Of a stretch of DNA of 64,000 bases, positions 36,652-49,915 are shown piece after piece (the stretch's first letter is position 1; the number at the start of each line of letters is the position of its first letter). Position numbers and translations under genes: made by a program. Below the pieces are notes generated by a model. The model was not told the origin of the DNA, made no database searches, and was given only the letters and a program-made list of their open reading frames with translations. Source of the DNA: Eopsaltria australis. Lineage: Eukaryota > Chordata > Aves > Passeriformes > Petroicidae. The stretch is from positions 7,827,001 to 7,891,000 of the forward strand of contig JAVTVJ010000040.1 of NCBI GenBank assembly GCA_034509425.1. Direction: 5' to 3'.

Positions 36652-39600
36652 TTTTAATTTTTTTGGCAAATATTGTCCCTTTGGTTTCGTTGTGGAGTTC
36701 ATTTGGAGTTGTGGTATGGATTCACAGCATTTGTCGTTCTAGAAGTGTCTCAGATACTTGATCTTTTGGACACTATTTTCTGCACAGACTAGGACAAAAC
36801 ATTTAAAAAAAAATTATTTTACAATTTTTTTTTATTGACTGACATAAATATTAACTATTCAAAAAGCAGAAGTGGAGTTTCCCAAGGTTTTCCAGGCTTC
36901 CTCCAAACACAGTTGGAAAGCTAGATAAACATCTTGGTAATTCACCTCAATATTATAATACAGAGAGATCAGCCCTCTGAGTAGCCTGCATTTTCAATAA
37001 GCAGTAGCAGGAACCCTGATAATAAAGCAGCCTAGATTTTAGATGACTAAATTAACTGAGGAGAATCCCACCATTATGTTGTTTGATTTCTTGCTTTTTG
37101 AGGCCTCAGAGTTTCATAGCTCCAGTGACATATTATCCTTTACAGAAAAACAGTTTTTCACTCTTTGCTTCTCCTGCTGCTTCCCATAATAATTGGTGGT
37201 TTTAAAATCTCCATAATTTTTGAAATTCCTGTATTAATTTCTAGTTTTAAATTTTATTTATAGTTGAAATCACTCCCTAGATATAAGTCTGTGGATTTTA
37301 TCTATATCCTCATTTGCCTCTGTAGCTTAGTTTCTGTTGATGTCTTAGTGAACAAAGTACATGCCATTGCTCTCATTCTGCTTATGCTAATATATGAGTT
37401 CTATTCTCTTAACCTGCTATTTAGAATATAATACAGTAGAGTTAATTGCATTCTGAGAGTAATGTAATTCAGAACTCCGTGAGATGGAAAGAGCACTTGA
37501 GTTTTCCATATCTTTGCTGCCTTATTATTTCTGAGATTTAAGCAGACTTAGTTCAGGTGAATTCATATTCAGAGATTTTATAAGTGAACTGTAGACATCA
37601 TCTTCATTTGGGCTTAGTTATAACTTAATTTTCGGTCACAAAATGGTAAAGAGATCTAAAGTCAATGGAGATGTAAAGTAAAAATCAAATCCTAATCCCT
37701 TCTGAAATCCAGAAATGTTTGAGACCCGGTTTGTTACCGCTACAGTCATATAGTAGCTTTAAATATGTTTTCATAATCTAGTTCTTTTTTTACATGACCC
37801 AGCAAACATATTGTCAGTCCTGAGGAAATGTGTGTACATTTTTACTGCTGCTGTTTTTGATATGTTGTATTTTAGGAAGCTAGTGGCAGAAAGCCACAGA
37901 TTTTCAATCACAGATTCTATTGCAGTACTCTGGGTAGTGCCTTATGACCCAGGCAAGATTATTTAAGGTCAATGATTTACATGTTGCTGAAATATTTTTA
38001 AAGAAAATTTTCAAGCTGTTGCTTTGCCTTTTTGTCTATATTTTTGAATGTAATTTTGACTGAAAACTATTGGAAGACAGACTCTTCCACTAGGCCTATT
38101 ACTCTTTTTATGTGTAAGTAATGACAAAGCTGTACTAAAATCAGAGGTTATGATTTGGCCATAGATTTTTCAGAAAAGTGTTTAATTATTTCTTAGAGAC
38201 AGGAGGGGATTTTTTGTTTTTTGTTTGGCTGGGGATTCTTTGTGTGTGTGTCCTAGGCCTATAGGTTATGTTATACACTTCAGCATAAATGTGCAATAAA
38301 AATGTTGGATCACACTATCTTATTATAATTTTAAATGTTTCTGAAAACAATATTAGACTCTTTGGAATAAGAAAGTATAAAGAAACATGGATTCCACTGT
38401 AATATAAAAATATTAACAACAAAAAAACTTAGCATTTTTGTCCCCCTAGTATTGGGATGGAGTAGGTAGGAGTGAATGAGATGAAAATCTTAGATTGAAA
38501 TATATATGTTTCCATGTACTCATCTGATGGATTCTTAAATAAGCCTTATTTTGGGTTCTCAGAAGTGTGATTTTCTTTATTGTCATGTGGTGTGTCTATT
38601 CTTGCAATAAAATAAAAAGTTTCATGGATTGTGTTGTTTTCTTCTCTAAAAAATTCAGTGTGTTGTATCTCTGGTTGTCCTACAGAGCTGTAAATTGCTT
38701 CCATTAGTTTCCTTGCTTTTTACTTTTGTTGTCTTGGTAACAAAACACAATTTGTTCCTATACATGTATTATAGTCAAACTCTATAAGTTAAGGTTGCAA
38801 AATTTCTTCCAATAATAAACTCATATTTCCACCTGGACGTAACTTTTTGGAGAAGTCTGACATTAAACTAAAACTTTCTTGGCTGAACTTTATGAGAAAT
38901 GCATTTTATCTTTAAAAGTTTATGGAAAATAATTTGTTTTATATGAATGATGCACAATGGCAAAAATATATTTCCTAAGGGAAAAGAAAAAGTAATAAAG
39001 ATGGGATTCTTCTCCATAAATTTAGACATCTAAAAGTTAGCCACGTAGGTCTAATAACTTAAGGGTCATGCTAAGTGAAGAGAAATAGACATCTCCAGAC
39101 ACCTATTCATTATATTCCAAAACAGGATTTTAAAATAAGGGAAAATGATAGGCTGAATTGCTCTATGGAGGTGTCCATGTCTTTCCTTTAATGGTAAGTG
39201 AAATGCTGGGAATTCTGAAATTTGTCTGGCTAAATTTTAAATGCCTAAACAAGGGCAGATGAATCCCATTCAAGCATTCTGTTCTTAACAAGGGAAACTC
39301 CAATGTATATGATTTAAGAAACTTCTTATTTTGTGTATTGCCAGTTCTATAGTAAGCCTTTTTTTCCATGAACTTGATTTCAAAGAGGTTTGTAAAGGGC
39401 TTCATGTAGGTGTTTTACTCAAAGAAGGTTGAACGCCAACAATTCCATTTCAGCCCTTCTACCAAAATCATCTAATGATTTTATAGTGCTTGTTGAATAC
39501 TTTTCACATTTGATCATGACACATATAGAAAATGTTCCAGGAGATGGAAAAGTTCTGATGAATTTCAGGCCACAGAGTAGTCAGGGATCTTTAAGCAGTC

Positions 39601-40469
39601 ATTGAGTTTATCTTTCCCTGTCAAATGTATCATCAGACTTGTGGTTGATGAAGAAATTGTACTGATTGCTTTTCAAATTTTCTGCTCTTTCTTCTTCAAA
39701 TGAATATCTGTATATAGTTTAACTTGTCTCTTGACTGTTTCTGTACACCACTCGAAATATTCTGGTTTTCTCCAGAAAAGTCAATAAGAATTTCAGTTTT
39801 TAATGTCTTTAAAAAAGATATTATCTTTCTAAATTTCTGCTATTTTCACATTAATAACAGCATATTAATTGGATTGTAGACTAATAATGCATAAACTCTA
39901 GTGACAAACATCCTACATCTTAAAGCAAGTTATATGTTTTCTGGTTAGACATATTAGAAATTTTTTATTCTTGACTTTGGTCAAAGGCCAGCCCTGGTCC
40001 TGAAGAAAAGAAGTTCTATTTGTTTGCTTGGGTTTGTCTCTTTCTTGCAGAAAAATCTGAAGTCCTGAGCTTGTAAAAGTAGGTTTATATATTTTTCAAT
40101 AAAAACTACATTTAATTTACATGCAAAATTCTTTGGGCACTCAAATGTGAAACCTGCCCTTCTCTTAAACCTAACCTTCTCTTTATAATCTATGTCTGCC
40201 CTTTTTCTAGGCCTTTCAAGGACTGTCCCTTTTGAGATTTCCATACAGACTTCACACCTCTCTAGAGGTTTCCACAGACACACATGGATATTTTCTATTT
40301 TGTTCCTTATCCTTTTCCAGTAATTTTCAAAGTGTAATACATCTTCAGTGCAGTAAGCCACTGAGCACTGAGCTTGATAACTTTAGAAATCTACCCACAG
40401 CAACTCCAAGCTCTTCTCTCAGAGTGATAATAGCCAAGTGTTTTTTGCAAACAGAGGAAGCCTTGTGGG
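36652..40469. other. AT-rich DNA, no gene recognised
   Basis: No repeat family and no credible coding frame seen. The minus frame at 39981-40361 (126 codons) is the longest and has no known motif. Nothing else to report. Confidence 0.55.
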
Positions 40470-40765
40470 TGATGTGATGGTTAGAGGCTGTCTGGGGCAT
40501 AGTGATCATGAAATGATCTAGCCCTCAATTCTTGAAGAAATAAGAAGGGGAACTTTCAGAATGCAGACTTCAGCTCTGAGGGAGACTGGTTAAAGAAATC
40601 CCTTGGGAGGCAATCCAGAAGGGCAAAGGATTCCCAGAATGCTGAGCTTTCTATGAGAAAGAAATTTTAAAGGCTAGGAGCAGGCTGTACACACGTGCCA
40701 AAATATGAACCAGTGGGGAAGAAGACCAGACTGGTTGAACAGATCATGTCTAAAAAAAGGACAAC
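40470..40765 (+). pseudogene. CR1 LINE ORF2 remnant, end of endonuclease domain
   Basis: Plus-strand translation gives G-C-L-G-H-S-D-H-E-M-I, with the S-D-H-E motif at 40501-40512. This is the last catalytic block of the CR1 apurinic-type endonuclease. It then follows the conserved linker (near 40570-40640) up to G-R-R-P-D-W-L-N-R-S at about 40717-40746. The stop after M-I and further stops make it a dead copy. The reverse-transcriptase core that should follow is missing; the text jumps to the CR1 3' region in the next feature. Confidence 0.75.
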
Positions 40766-41204
40766 AGAACTGGTGAAACATCAGACTGGAGCACAAGTCT
40801 TATAGGGAGTAATTGAGGAAGCTGGGGTAGTTAAGCTTGGAGAAAAGGAGGCTCAGGGAGAAGTTATTGTTCTCTACAATTGCCTGAAAAGGCCTTGTTG
40901 CCAGATGAAGGTTGGTCTCCTGTCCCAATAAACAAGTGATAGGACAAGTGTAGGGACAGCCTCAAATTGCACCAGAGGAGATTTTGATAGAGTATTAAGG
41001 AAAGATTTAGTCACTAAAAGACTTGTCAAGCTTTAGAATAGGTTGCCCAGGGAAGTGGTTGAGTCACCATCCCTGAAAGTATTTAAATTATGTGTAGATG
41101 TGGTGCTTGGGGACATAGTTTAATGGTGGGTTTGGCAGTGCTGGGTTAACAGTGGGACTCAATGATCTTAAAGATCTTTTCCAATGTAAATGGTTCTATG
41201 ATCC
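40766..41204 (+). mobile_element. CR1 LINE 3' end (same copy, internal deletion)
   Basis: Sense CR1 3' region. It begins at 'actggtgaaacatcagactg' (40769-40788), passes the 'gcttggagaaaaggaggctc' block (40836-40855) and the 'gggaagtggttgagtcacca' block (41051-41070), and reaches the terminal 'ggactcaatgatcttaaaga' (41155-41174) and 'ggttctatgatcc'. It directly continues the endonuclease piece upstream in the same orientation, so the two are most simply one copy with the reverse-transcriptase core deleted. Confidence 0.85.
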
Positions 41205-41379
41205 CATAACAGCTGACTTGGAACACATGATTATGCATCAATACCTAATATTGCTTTACTCATGGACTTTTACATGATAATGATTATTTTATTGTACTGT
41301 GAGATCTCGCTGCATCTCTCTGCAATCAAATTTCATTTTGACCATGCTGCATAACTACGTATAATCAGTAAACTTTTTT

Positions 41380-42720
41380 TTCCTCTCAATACTTTCTTAT
41401 CAAAGACTTTTGGAAGTCTAGAATGTTTAAGAAATGGATCATCACCCTGCACTTCTGCAGATTAATTCAGAGAACTCAAATAGGCTTGTGAAACAGTTTC
41501 CCTCTATAAAAGCTGTATTGATTCTTTTTCTTAGTTTATTTAACTGAATATTTACTTATTCTGTTATTACCATTTTAAACAATTAACCCATTTCTGAAAT
41601 TTAATCTGTAACATTTTGACTGGCCCCAAAGCATTTCTCCAAAGTTGCTGTAGTTTTAGCCATTCATTCCTCTGATTCTCCAGCTGATTTGTGAGTTCAT
41701 ATAGTACAGTTACTACTTAGAGAAATTTTAATTCTGAGTTATTTTAATGCTTAGAATTAAACAGTACCTAACTTTAGCAAGAAGTTACTATTTATTTTAT
41801 TTATTTGTTCTTACATTCAGCTGACAATGCAATTTGAGATAGTTGCTCCAAGATATTTCTGTAAGAAAGAGCTCTCACATGGGACTCATCCTAAATTTTT
41901 CTGTAGTTAAAAGTGATGTAAATCACTGCTTCAGATTTTCAACCATGGTCTTGTTCCTTTCCTATATTAACTGACCTTCCTTTGCTATATTAGATGTCTA
42001 TTGATCTTGCAGACTTTGTGTCAAGTATTTTGCTTCTAACACGTTTGAAAATATCTAATTAATAACTTTATGCCTTTGGCAAATTGTTCTTCAGAGTAAT
42101 TTTTTGGCTTATTAAAGTCTCAGAATTAATTTGCCAGAGCTTATTTCTTTTCACCTTATCTGGACACAATGCTCATTTTCTGAAAGATAACTCTTTACTG
42201 CTGTTATCCATTTTATTTTTACTGTTTGACTACTGTTATTCTCTACTATTTCTTTTCTTTAGCCAGATTGATTTTGTAGTTACTTTTCCCCTTCAATACG
42301 GTGTCTTGAAGAAAACTCCATACTATCTTAAGAAGATTTGTTCTTTGGCTGTTTTTTTTACATTACTTTAAGTGTTATGGTTTTGGATAATTTCTCTTTT
42401 TGAAAGTGAACATCTCTGCAGTGGTTTGTTTCGTGTGTATGTTTCACTCCTGTTGTAGTTTTGAACCAGATTGCAGCACCCTTAGAAAGGCTCTTTCAGA
42501 GATACATTCTGAAACAAGATCAATTTACATCCCACAAGAATTACTGGTTACAAGAGTAGTCTTTCTGAGTAACTGTTCCAAGAAGGTGAAGTCTAATAAA
42601 GTAACTTCCATCATCTGAAGTTTGATCTGATACCATTTGTTCAGATACCTATCTAGATCTCCCTGGAAATTACTAAAACTTCTCATCATTACAGTGTTTA
42701 TTGCTCTTGCAGATTTTCAG
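41380..42720 (-). pseudogene. Very old CR1-like LINE ORF2 remnant
   Basis: Read on the minus strand, several conserved LINE steps appear in the right order. Near 42560-42600 is an F-L-E-Q-L-L-R-K-T-T stretch like the block after G-D-F-N in CR1 endonuclease. Near 41980-42060 is a segment like the K-Y-I-R-S-K-R-x-T-K linker. Near 41480-41520 is the turn before the reverse-transcriptase core, and near 41408-41430 is a L-P-K-V-F-D-K run resembling L-D-F-Q-K-A-F-D-K-V, with two residues changed. Stops and indels abound. It looks much older than the other CR1 copies. The order of motifs persuades me; each match alone is weak. Confidence 0.45.
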
Positions 42721-43744
42721 GTGTGTCTTATTCATAGTTAGTGACTGAAGGCTGAAAATTAGTATGCGAGTTTTAACCATCATGCTCATTCTGTTTAAGT
42801 ATTATTTTTAATTATTACTTTTTAAATCGTGGCTTATTACTCTGTTTGCTCTAGAAAGACCTTTGTCTGGCCTGCTTAAATAGTTTTCAACCTGACATGA
42901 CATTTGAAATATCAGCTTTTTTTCCCCAAGTTCATAAATCTTCATAAATTATTATCCTCATTAAAAATCAGGCAAACAAACTCACCTCTTTTTATGCCTT
43001 AAACTTCAAACATTTAAATAGGTGTATGTGTTAATTTCCTTTTGGGATGGTTGTCTCCTTACATATGACATCCTGAAAAGGAGGTGTTTGGTTTTAGAAA
43101 ATAAACATGACTTTTAAATTCCTCTTTATTTGATAAGATCCTCATTCCTCTTTACTTAAAAAGTTTATTTCAATGGGATCTGTGTGCTCTTCTGCAGCTC
43201 TGAGCTTTCTCATAGTGCTTAGTGTAAAACTTCCCCACAAACTTTTAAGTTTCAGCATCATGATTCTGTTTTCACTTAGATGTAGCTCATCTGAAATAAC
43301 AGACAGTTTCATAAAACAACCATCTACCTACTTAAGGAGATTTTTTCTAGTTTCTATTGACTTTGATTATATTTTCCTCACACAGCTGTCTACAGATGAA
43401 GAGAAACTCAATCCGTCCAGACTGCATGACTTTGATCAGTCTTGGTCTTGTCACCCGTTCATTTAAATTTAGCTCCAGAATCTCTATTCTCCTGTCCCAC
43501 GTCATGCTGCAAATGCAAGCCATATAAGCCATATATGGCCATTCTTTCCACTGTCTAGACCATGATGTTCTTTGCTGCATTAAGTCAGCATACTCTCACT
43601 GTTGTCATCACAGACTCATCTGTTTATCTATATGACTTATGCCCTATTATTTTTCACTTCAACACTTCACCAGATTGCTCTGGAAGTTCAGGGTATCCCT
43701 TTCTATCTAGTCAGATCTTGTTTGCTAAACATTTTCAGCCTTTT
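42721..43744. other. AT-rich DNA between LINE remnants
   Basis: It may be further 5' sequence of the old antisense LINE, but I see no motif that shows this. The frame at 43173-43466 (97 codons) has no family. Nothing else is recognised. Confidence 0.35.
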
Positions 43745-44115
43745 ATAGAATCATAAAGTCCTAGAACATTTGAGGTAGAAAGGGGCCTCTGGAGATCAGG
43801 AATCCACCCCATGGCTCTCAACAGAGTCCACCAGGAGGTTTCTCAGTATTGTGTCCAGTAGGTTTTTAATATTTCCAAGGATCAAGGCTGCACAATGTCT
43901 CTGATCACCAAATGGAACTGGAGATGCTTGTGTCCTACTTTGCTATGGGGGCACATCTGTGGCTCATGCGCAGCTGGTGTCCAACCAGATTCCCCCTTTT
44001 CTGCAAAGTTGCTTTTCATCTGCTCAGCTCCTCAGCATTTACTGGTGCATGGGCTTATTTCTCTCCAGGGTCACGGTTTGGCATTTCCCCTTACGGAATT
44101 CAATATCCTCCTGCT
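43745..44115 (-). mobile_element. CR1 LINE 3' end with end of ORF2, antisense
   Basis: The plus strand opens with 'atagaatcataaagtcctag' (43745-43764), the reverse complement of the CR1 3' terminus. This is followed by the antisense 3' region to about 43900. From about 43915 to 44115 the minus strand reads the end of ORF2: an E-F-R-K-G-K-C segment near 44090-44100 like CR1 E-F-N-K-x-K-C, then a damaged counterpart of E-K-D-L-G-V-L-V-D. The two plus-strand frames at 43895-44233 are shadows of this. A gap of 100-200 bp of CR1 sequence lies near 43900. Confidence 0.75.
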
Positions 44116-45802
44116 AGGAAATGGTTTTCCTCAATGGCAGTATTTGCTAATGGCCTGGAAGTGGGCCTACTTAGGATGTCTGTGCACTTTCTCTGTGGAT
44201 AATAGTGCCTCATATAATTTATGTCACTTATAAAAATGAAAAATAAAAGGAATAAAAAAGGCAATAATGTGGTTTTGACCGTGGTCAGTGGTCTGTGGCA
44301 GGTGTATTCTACATCACTATACCAGTTCTTTATTTTTAAATTCATCTTTCTATTTCTGTACCAATACTGCTCAGCTATGTCCTACTTTGATATTATAGAA
44401 TTAATAATTTCAGTAGGCTAAATCATTCTCATTCAGGTTTTCTTAACGTTTCAAATCATCATAATTTAACCCATACCAAAGGTCAGCATATGTGGTCAGC
44501 TGGCATTGTTCAGTGTCTTCTAGTGACTTCTGCTTAAAAAAGTGAGTAACACTGAATTCTTCCATAAAAATCTCCAACATTTTTTCCCCTGATAAGCAAA
44601 ATTTATATATTTCCTTAATTTTTTTTTTCATGTCCTGCTAGGGCTGTTTCTAAACACTGAGTGATAGTCTTGCCACCACAGTACTGCTCAACAGAGCTTG
44701 AAATTAGCAAGAGGAGCTCAGGCTGTCTGACAGCTAGTCCTACCACGGCCGCCAAGTCTGAACAAACAGCAGCAGCTATTTTGCTCACAGGGGAAATAAG
44801 GTTAGTGAAAATATTAAAGAAAAGTGAATGCCACTGCTGGCATGGCAACACTTTGCAGTAATTGGTTCCTTGTGATTCATGCTGGCCTGATTCTGAGAGC
44901 TACGGATGTGAAGCTTAGAAGGTTTAGTTTGGAAGCCCTGGTTTGGGGCTTATAAACTCTTCTTAAGAAACGGCAAACAGATCAAAAGTTCACTGAAGTA
45001 AGTGTAATTCTGTAAATTCCAAGAACATTTCTTGCTAATTTGTTTTTGTTTGAGAGAATTCTTTGATTTGAAGATGGAGAATAGTAACTACTGTAACCAT
45101 ATATCTACAGGGGCTGTTTGTCATGAAAAACTGCAATCTTTGATTTTTTCCTCAACTAAACTCTCTCATTCATCAACAGCTGACTCTGACCATTCCTTCT
45201 TATTATAGAAATCAGGCTTGTATAACTAGATAATATTAATTTTGAAAGACGTTGCTGACAATTTGTTGTAAATATTATCGAAATTACTTATAAAGAAGAA
45301 AACTTGTGTTCAAAGGTTAAATACAAAACCAAAAATCATTAACTAACACAAACAAGTGGCAAAAACAGCTTGCAAAAATTAAATTTTCTACCTCAGATAT
45401 GCAAATATGAACCATATCTGAGCTGCTCAGCTTAATCAACCAAACTGGAGTTCTCAAATGAATTGACTAGACTGTCTGTAATATTGAGATTATTTGCTTT
45501 TGGTACTCTATTGCTTGACTAGGAGTGTGGCAGTTGATAGAGTTTATATTTCTCTTCCTGATTCTGCCTTAAACTGTGAAATGAATGAGAAAGATTGAAA
45601 AAAATAAGTAAAGAAAAAAAGTGAATTTTCGAAATCTTTTACAAGTCTTAAGTTTAAATATGACTTAAGTTTAAATTGCAGACATATTTGAGTGAATTGA
45701 ATTCTGTTGTTTACAAAGGAGTAATTCTGCTTTCTAGACCTCATCAAACTTGTACTGATTGACAAACATGATAATAGTAGAGATTGAGGATGATAATCAA
45801 TA
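44116..45802. other. AT-rich DNA with one GC-richer, possibly conserved patch
   Basis: The patch at about 44640-44900 is complex, less AT-rich and free of repeat signature; it may be a conserved non-coding element. A direct repeat of 'cttaagtttaaat' occurs at about 45646 and 45664. No gene is supported. Confidence 0.45.
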
Positions 45803-45963
45803 TGTGTTCCAGAGAAGTTCTGGAGTCTCCATCCTTGGAGGCACTCAAAACCCAATCGGACACATTGCTGAGCAGCCTGCCCTAGCTGACCCTGGTCTGT
45901 GCAGGAAGGATGGACTAGGTGACCTCCAGAGGTCCCTTCCAAACTCAGAATTTCTGTGATAAT
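45803..45963 (+). mobile_element. CR1 LINE fragment, 3' end
   Basis: Short sense CR1 3' end. It runs from 'tctggagtctccatccttgg' (45820-45839) through 'aggaaggatggactaggtga' (45902-45921) to 'ctccagaggtcccttccaaa' (45924-45943) and 'tttctgtgat'. About 160 bp remain. The frame at 45759-45959 is its chance translation. Confidence 0.85.
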
Positions 45964-48822
45964 CAAAGCATAATCCCCCCCAAGAAGATCTTGATGAATT
46001 TAACAGCTGGGATATTTTTCCTAGTACACTTGTTTCCTGCCACGTTACATCAGTCCTGATCTCTGAGTCAGCGTGGGGTCTTATAAGCAGATAATTATTT
46101 GTACTGAGCTTTATCATTCATTCCCAGTTCACTTACATGCAAAATTATGTAATTTGTCTGAAGCTGAGCATACAACAATATGTCAAGAAAAAGAGTACTT
46201 TAGAGAATATTACTGTCTTCTCAAATCCACAAATGTTAATCTGGGAATGTAAATGTAATGTTGCATTTTAAGAAAAGCACACAGTGTGAATTATGCAGCA
46301 TGGAACAGCTGTTTTTATAACCCTGGCAATTCAAAAGGAATAGAGAGGAAGAACACAGTGAAGCAGTGTATTTCAGTCACTGTATCAGGTAGAGGTAACA
46401 CCACCCATGTGGCTGGCAGCTACTGAGCCAGAAAATCAAGCTTTACCATGAGTGAAACCCTAGATCCCATGAGTCTGTTTTCCATTCTAAATGGTTAGTT
46501 GCTTTAGTGGTATTTCATTAGGACTACCCACATCATCACATCCCAGTGATCCTGTTCCATATCTGCTCTACCATCAGTTTCCAACAAAACTCGGCTATAC
46601 TCTGTTTGGATTCTCTGCAATAGGAAAACACATTCTAAGATGACCTTTTAGTGAATTATTTTATACATGTTGAGGTCAGTTCTATTTTGACAGCTGAATT
46701 ACAATATAGAGAACATAGCTTGTCAAGGCTTCAAGCATTTTGTTTTCAACATAGTAACTACAAACAAAACTGTTTTTATTCTCCATAAATAATTTAACAT
46801 TGAAATTAAATACACACATAAATGTGATGATCCTGCACCTCAGGTTGTGTAGACTTTTAACTATTCACTGGATTATTTGTGTTTACAGATGCCTTATAAA
46901 TTCAGATTGTAAGCTCAATTCCTTAAAGACTTGTCATGCCTACCCAGCAAAGCAGCACTAGAGTTGTTTGATTAATGTCCTGATATTCTGCTCAGATTAG
47001 CAGTACCATTTCAAAGTATTTCATCTCCTGAAGGGAAATTGCAGCCTGATATTCAAGGGATTAAGCTGCAGATAAAACAATTATCTTTTAATGACATCTC
47101 TCCTCCTCATTTTCATGTTTTTTTCATTATAAAGCAGTAGCATAATTTATAAACAGTAGAAGGCTTTGTAGCCTTACATATTTAGAGATATTGCATATAA
47201 AAGTCTTCATTGTTTGTCTTAGCAATCAAACAAAAGAAAATGTGACAACTCAATCATTCAGCACTTCAGCAAAGCCATCTTTTATTAGGACAGTAGAAAT
47301 TCAGCAGAAGTCTCTGTCTTCCTATAGATCCTTTGTCATGTGGCTATTTTAAAATAAAATGTTGAAAATCAGACATATTCATGACATATTCTGCCTGATA
47401 AAAACCAAATATCTTGTCTAGATTGAACGGTCTAACTGGGGTCTCTTAAATAGACCAGTACTGTGAATAATCCAGCTTTTAGTATGCTCTAAAGGCACAG
47501 TAACAGATACATAGCTAAATATAATAGGAGGAAAAAAACTTCTGAAGATTGTGCTTAAGAGAAGAACATTACTGGAAACTCAATACTGTGTTATAGTAAA
47601 CAAAAACCATTGGTGCAAAATAACAACTAAATTTATTCAGGGTCTTATTGATCAGAATAAATAAATACATTTTATTTTTATCTCCATTGAGTTAATATGA
47701 GCCAACTATTTATTAATCCACTGCTCACACTCTTACTTGAACCCTTCCTGTGAAACAACCCAGAGGGATGGGTGTAGTTTTAATCTGAAAATGAAACTTC
47801 TCTGGTTTTGTGGCAATGATGATATTGTACAATAACACTTTTCCAGATGCTGCAGTGAACAGGGATCAGTGAGGCTACTGAACTGTCAGCACACACAATG
47901 TTTTGGACATGGTAACAGCACTTTGGAGGCTGGTCTCCTGGTCCTTTCAGAAGACAAACATGGGATGCCAGGATTTAGCAGCAATTATTTTCCTGTCCTT
48001 TCCTTAGCCAGTTCTTGTTGGGGGAAAAAAAAGTTACCTGTACATTCTTCTCCACTTGCTAATCTCTTCTCATTATGTTCAATGGAAATGATAAGCACAG
48101 CTTCTGTAAAACACAGGCCAGCCTTACCATTGAATGAAAGACCTATTCTGATCTCTATTAATTGACCTCTGTTGCTATGAATAAAAGAGTGTCTTTGGAG
48201 GATATTCCACATTTAAGTGATTCTTTTGTTCCTTTCCTTCTCTTTCCTCAAACCTGAAATTGGTTTAGGACTGGCTTGTAAGGTGAGCTAGTTTCTGGCC
48301 AAGGAAGAATAAAGATGACACACCAAGAGTTGTATTTGTTCTAAAATATCACAATTCCTTGGTACGAAACAGTCAGCTTTAAAATGCTTTCACAGACCAT
48401 TTGATTTGAAATAAATGTGCATGCAATATGCTGAGTTTTCTTCTGTGCAGTTTTTGCATTCTTCAAACATTATTTTTTAAACTCACAAGAGAGAATGTTA
48501 ATTGTTTCAAACTGTACCAAGAACATTGGTGGGGCTTTCACTTCCTGTTAATATATGTGTGCATGAGGAAAAAATGCACTCTTGTCAATATTTAGAGTAA
48601 AAAGCCAAACTTAGGAGTATACCCTGTATAAAGAAATTGGTTCATGGTAACTTCAACAAAACATAAGATATACCTTTTGGGAAAATACTACTGCTTCTGG
48701 ATATATTTTAGTTTTACATCAGTAACAACTCAAGTGCCTGTTTCTGTATACATAAAAAAAGAAATCTCGGATATTTTTTGCAAGGAACTAAATAAATAGC
48801 AGTGTCAAACATGCAGCACAAT

Positions 48823-48846
48823 CACACACACACACACACACACACA
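48823..48846. repeat. (CA)n microsatellite
   Basis: Twelve uninterrupted CA units, followed at once by a short TTGTGTGTAT run of the opposite type. Probably polymorphic. Confidence 0.95.
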
Positions 48847-49849
48847 TTGTGTGTATATGCTCGCAATCACACATAGAAAGACAAGATATTAGAGAACGTG
48901 CAGCAAAATCAAATACTGAAGAGTGTGGAAATGTTGAGCAGTTTCTCTTCCTTTCTTTATTCTTTGTAGAACAGAATACCTATGAAAATTTTGCTAGCTT
49001 TGTTTTATTTTCCCCAGACCCAGAGCAGTCTGACTTCACACTGGTGGATTTTTAGCAGCAGTAAAGACACCTCAGACACAAAAATCATCTCCATCAGTCA
49101 GCAATGGATACCTTGTCACCCTGAAATAAGAATTGCTAAACATTCTCAAGAAAAATCTTCCAGAGTATTTTTAGCATAGGCAAAGAAAATATTTTTACTT
49201 CACATGTTCTTAGAAATGTCTGAATCATTTTGGCTGAAATTTTTTGGTTGTTTCTCCAGTGACAGATGGATTAAAGATCTGACAGATGAGCTAAACTTTT
49301 TACTAGAGAAGAAAATTCTTGTGTGTGTGTCTTTTGGGTATTCAGTCTGTCTGCACAAAAAGTTAAAATACATATTTCCATGTCTTTACATATGTATTTC
49401 TCACTCAACCAAGCCACCTTTGGATGTGACTTTTGTTTTTCTCGTTTAATTATTCATTTATTTCTTTTTGCCCTTATTTTTATCCATATATCATTAGACA
49501 GTTCACTTCCTCACATACCAAGACTGTATTTTTCAGTCTTTTAAAAAAGAATTGTCTCCTTTTAGGGAAAGGAGATTCTAAGACAGAAATTTTAAGGCAG
49601 ACAACAATGCAAAGAAACTTTTTTTGCATATGAAGAAAGGTATTTTGTAGAAATTGGGTAATTGTGCAAAAGAAACAGAGAAAAAGGAATAGGGGAATGA
49701 ATATTGTATTTTGCTGATCTAGTACATGGAGCATATCAGTGGCACTCAGAAATATCGTATTGAATTCTGCTCCGATCCCTATTTTATATGTGACCTTGGT
49801 TTCTCTGCTATTCAACTCCTGTGTATAAGCTGGGGACACTGTTTCTCCA

Positions 49850-49915
49850 GTATAACCAGGTCATGAGATAGAGAGGCACCTCTGGAGGCCATTTCATCCT
49901 GTTCTAAAACAGGTG
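49850..49915 (-). mobile_element. Possible CR1 LINE scrap, antisense
   Basis: The text 'gaggcacctctggaggccat' (49872-49891) and the next 20 bases follow the antisense of the CR1 3'-terminal region (the part about 'cctctggagatcatctagtc'). It is too short to be sure and has no terminus. Confidence 0.35.
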
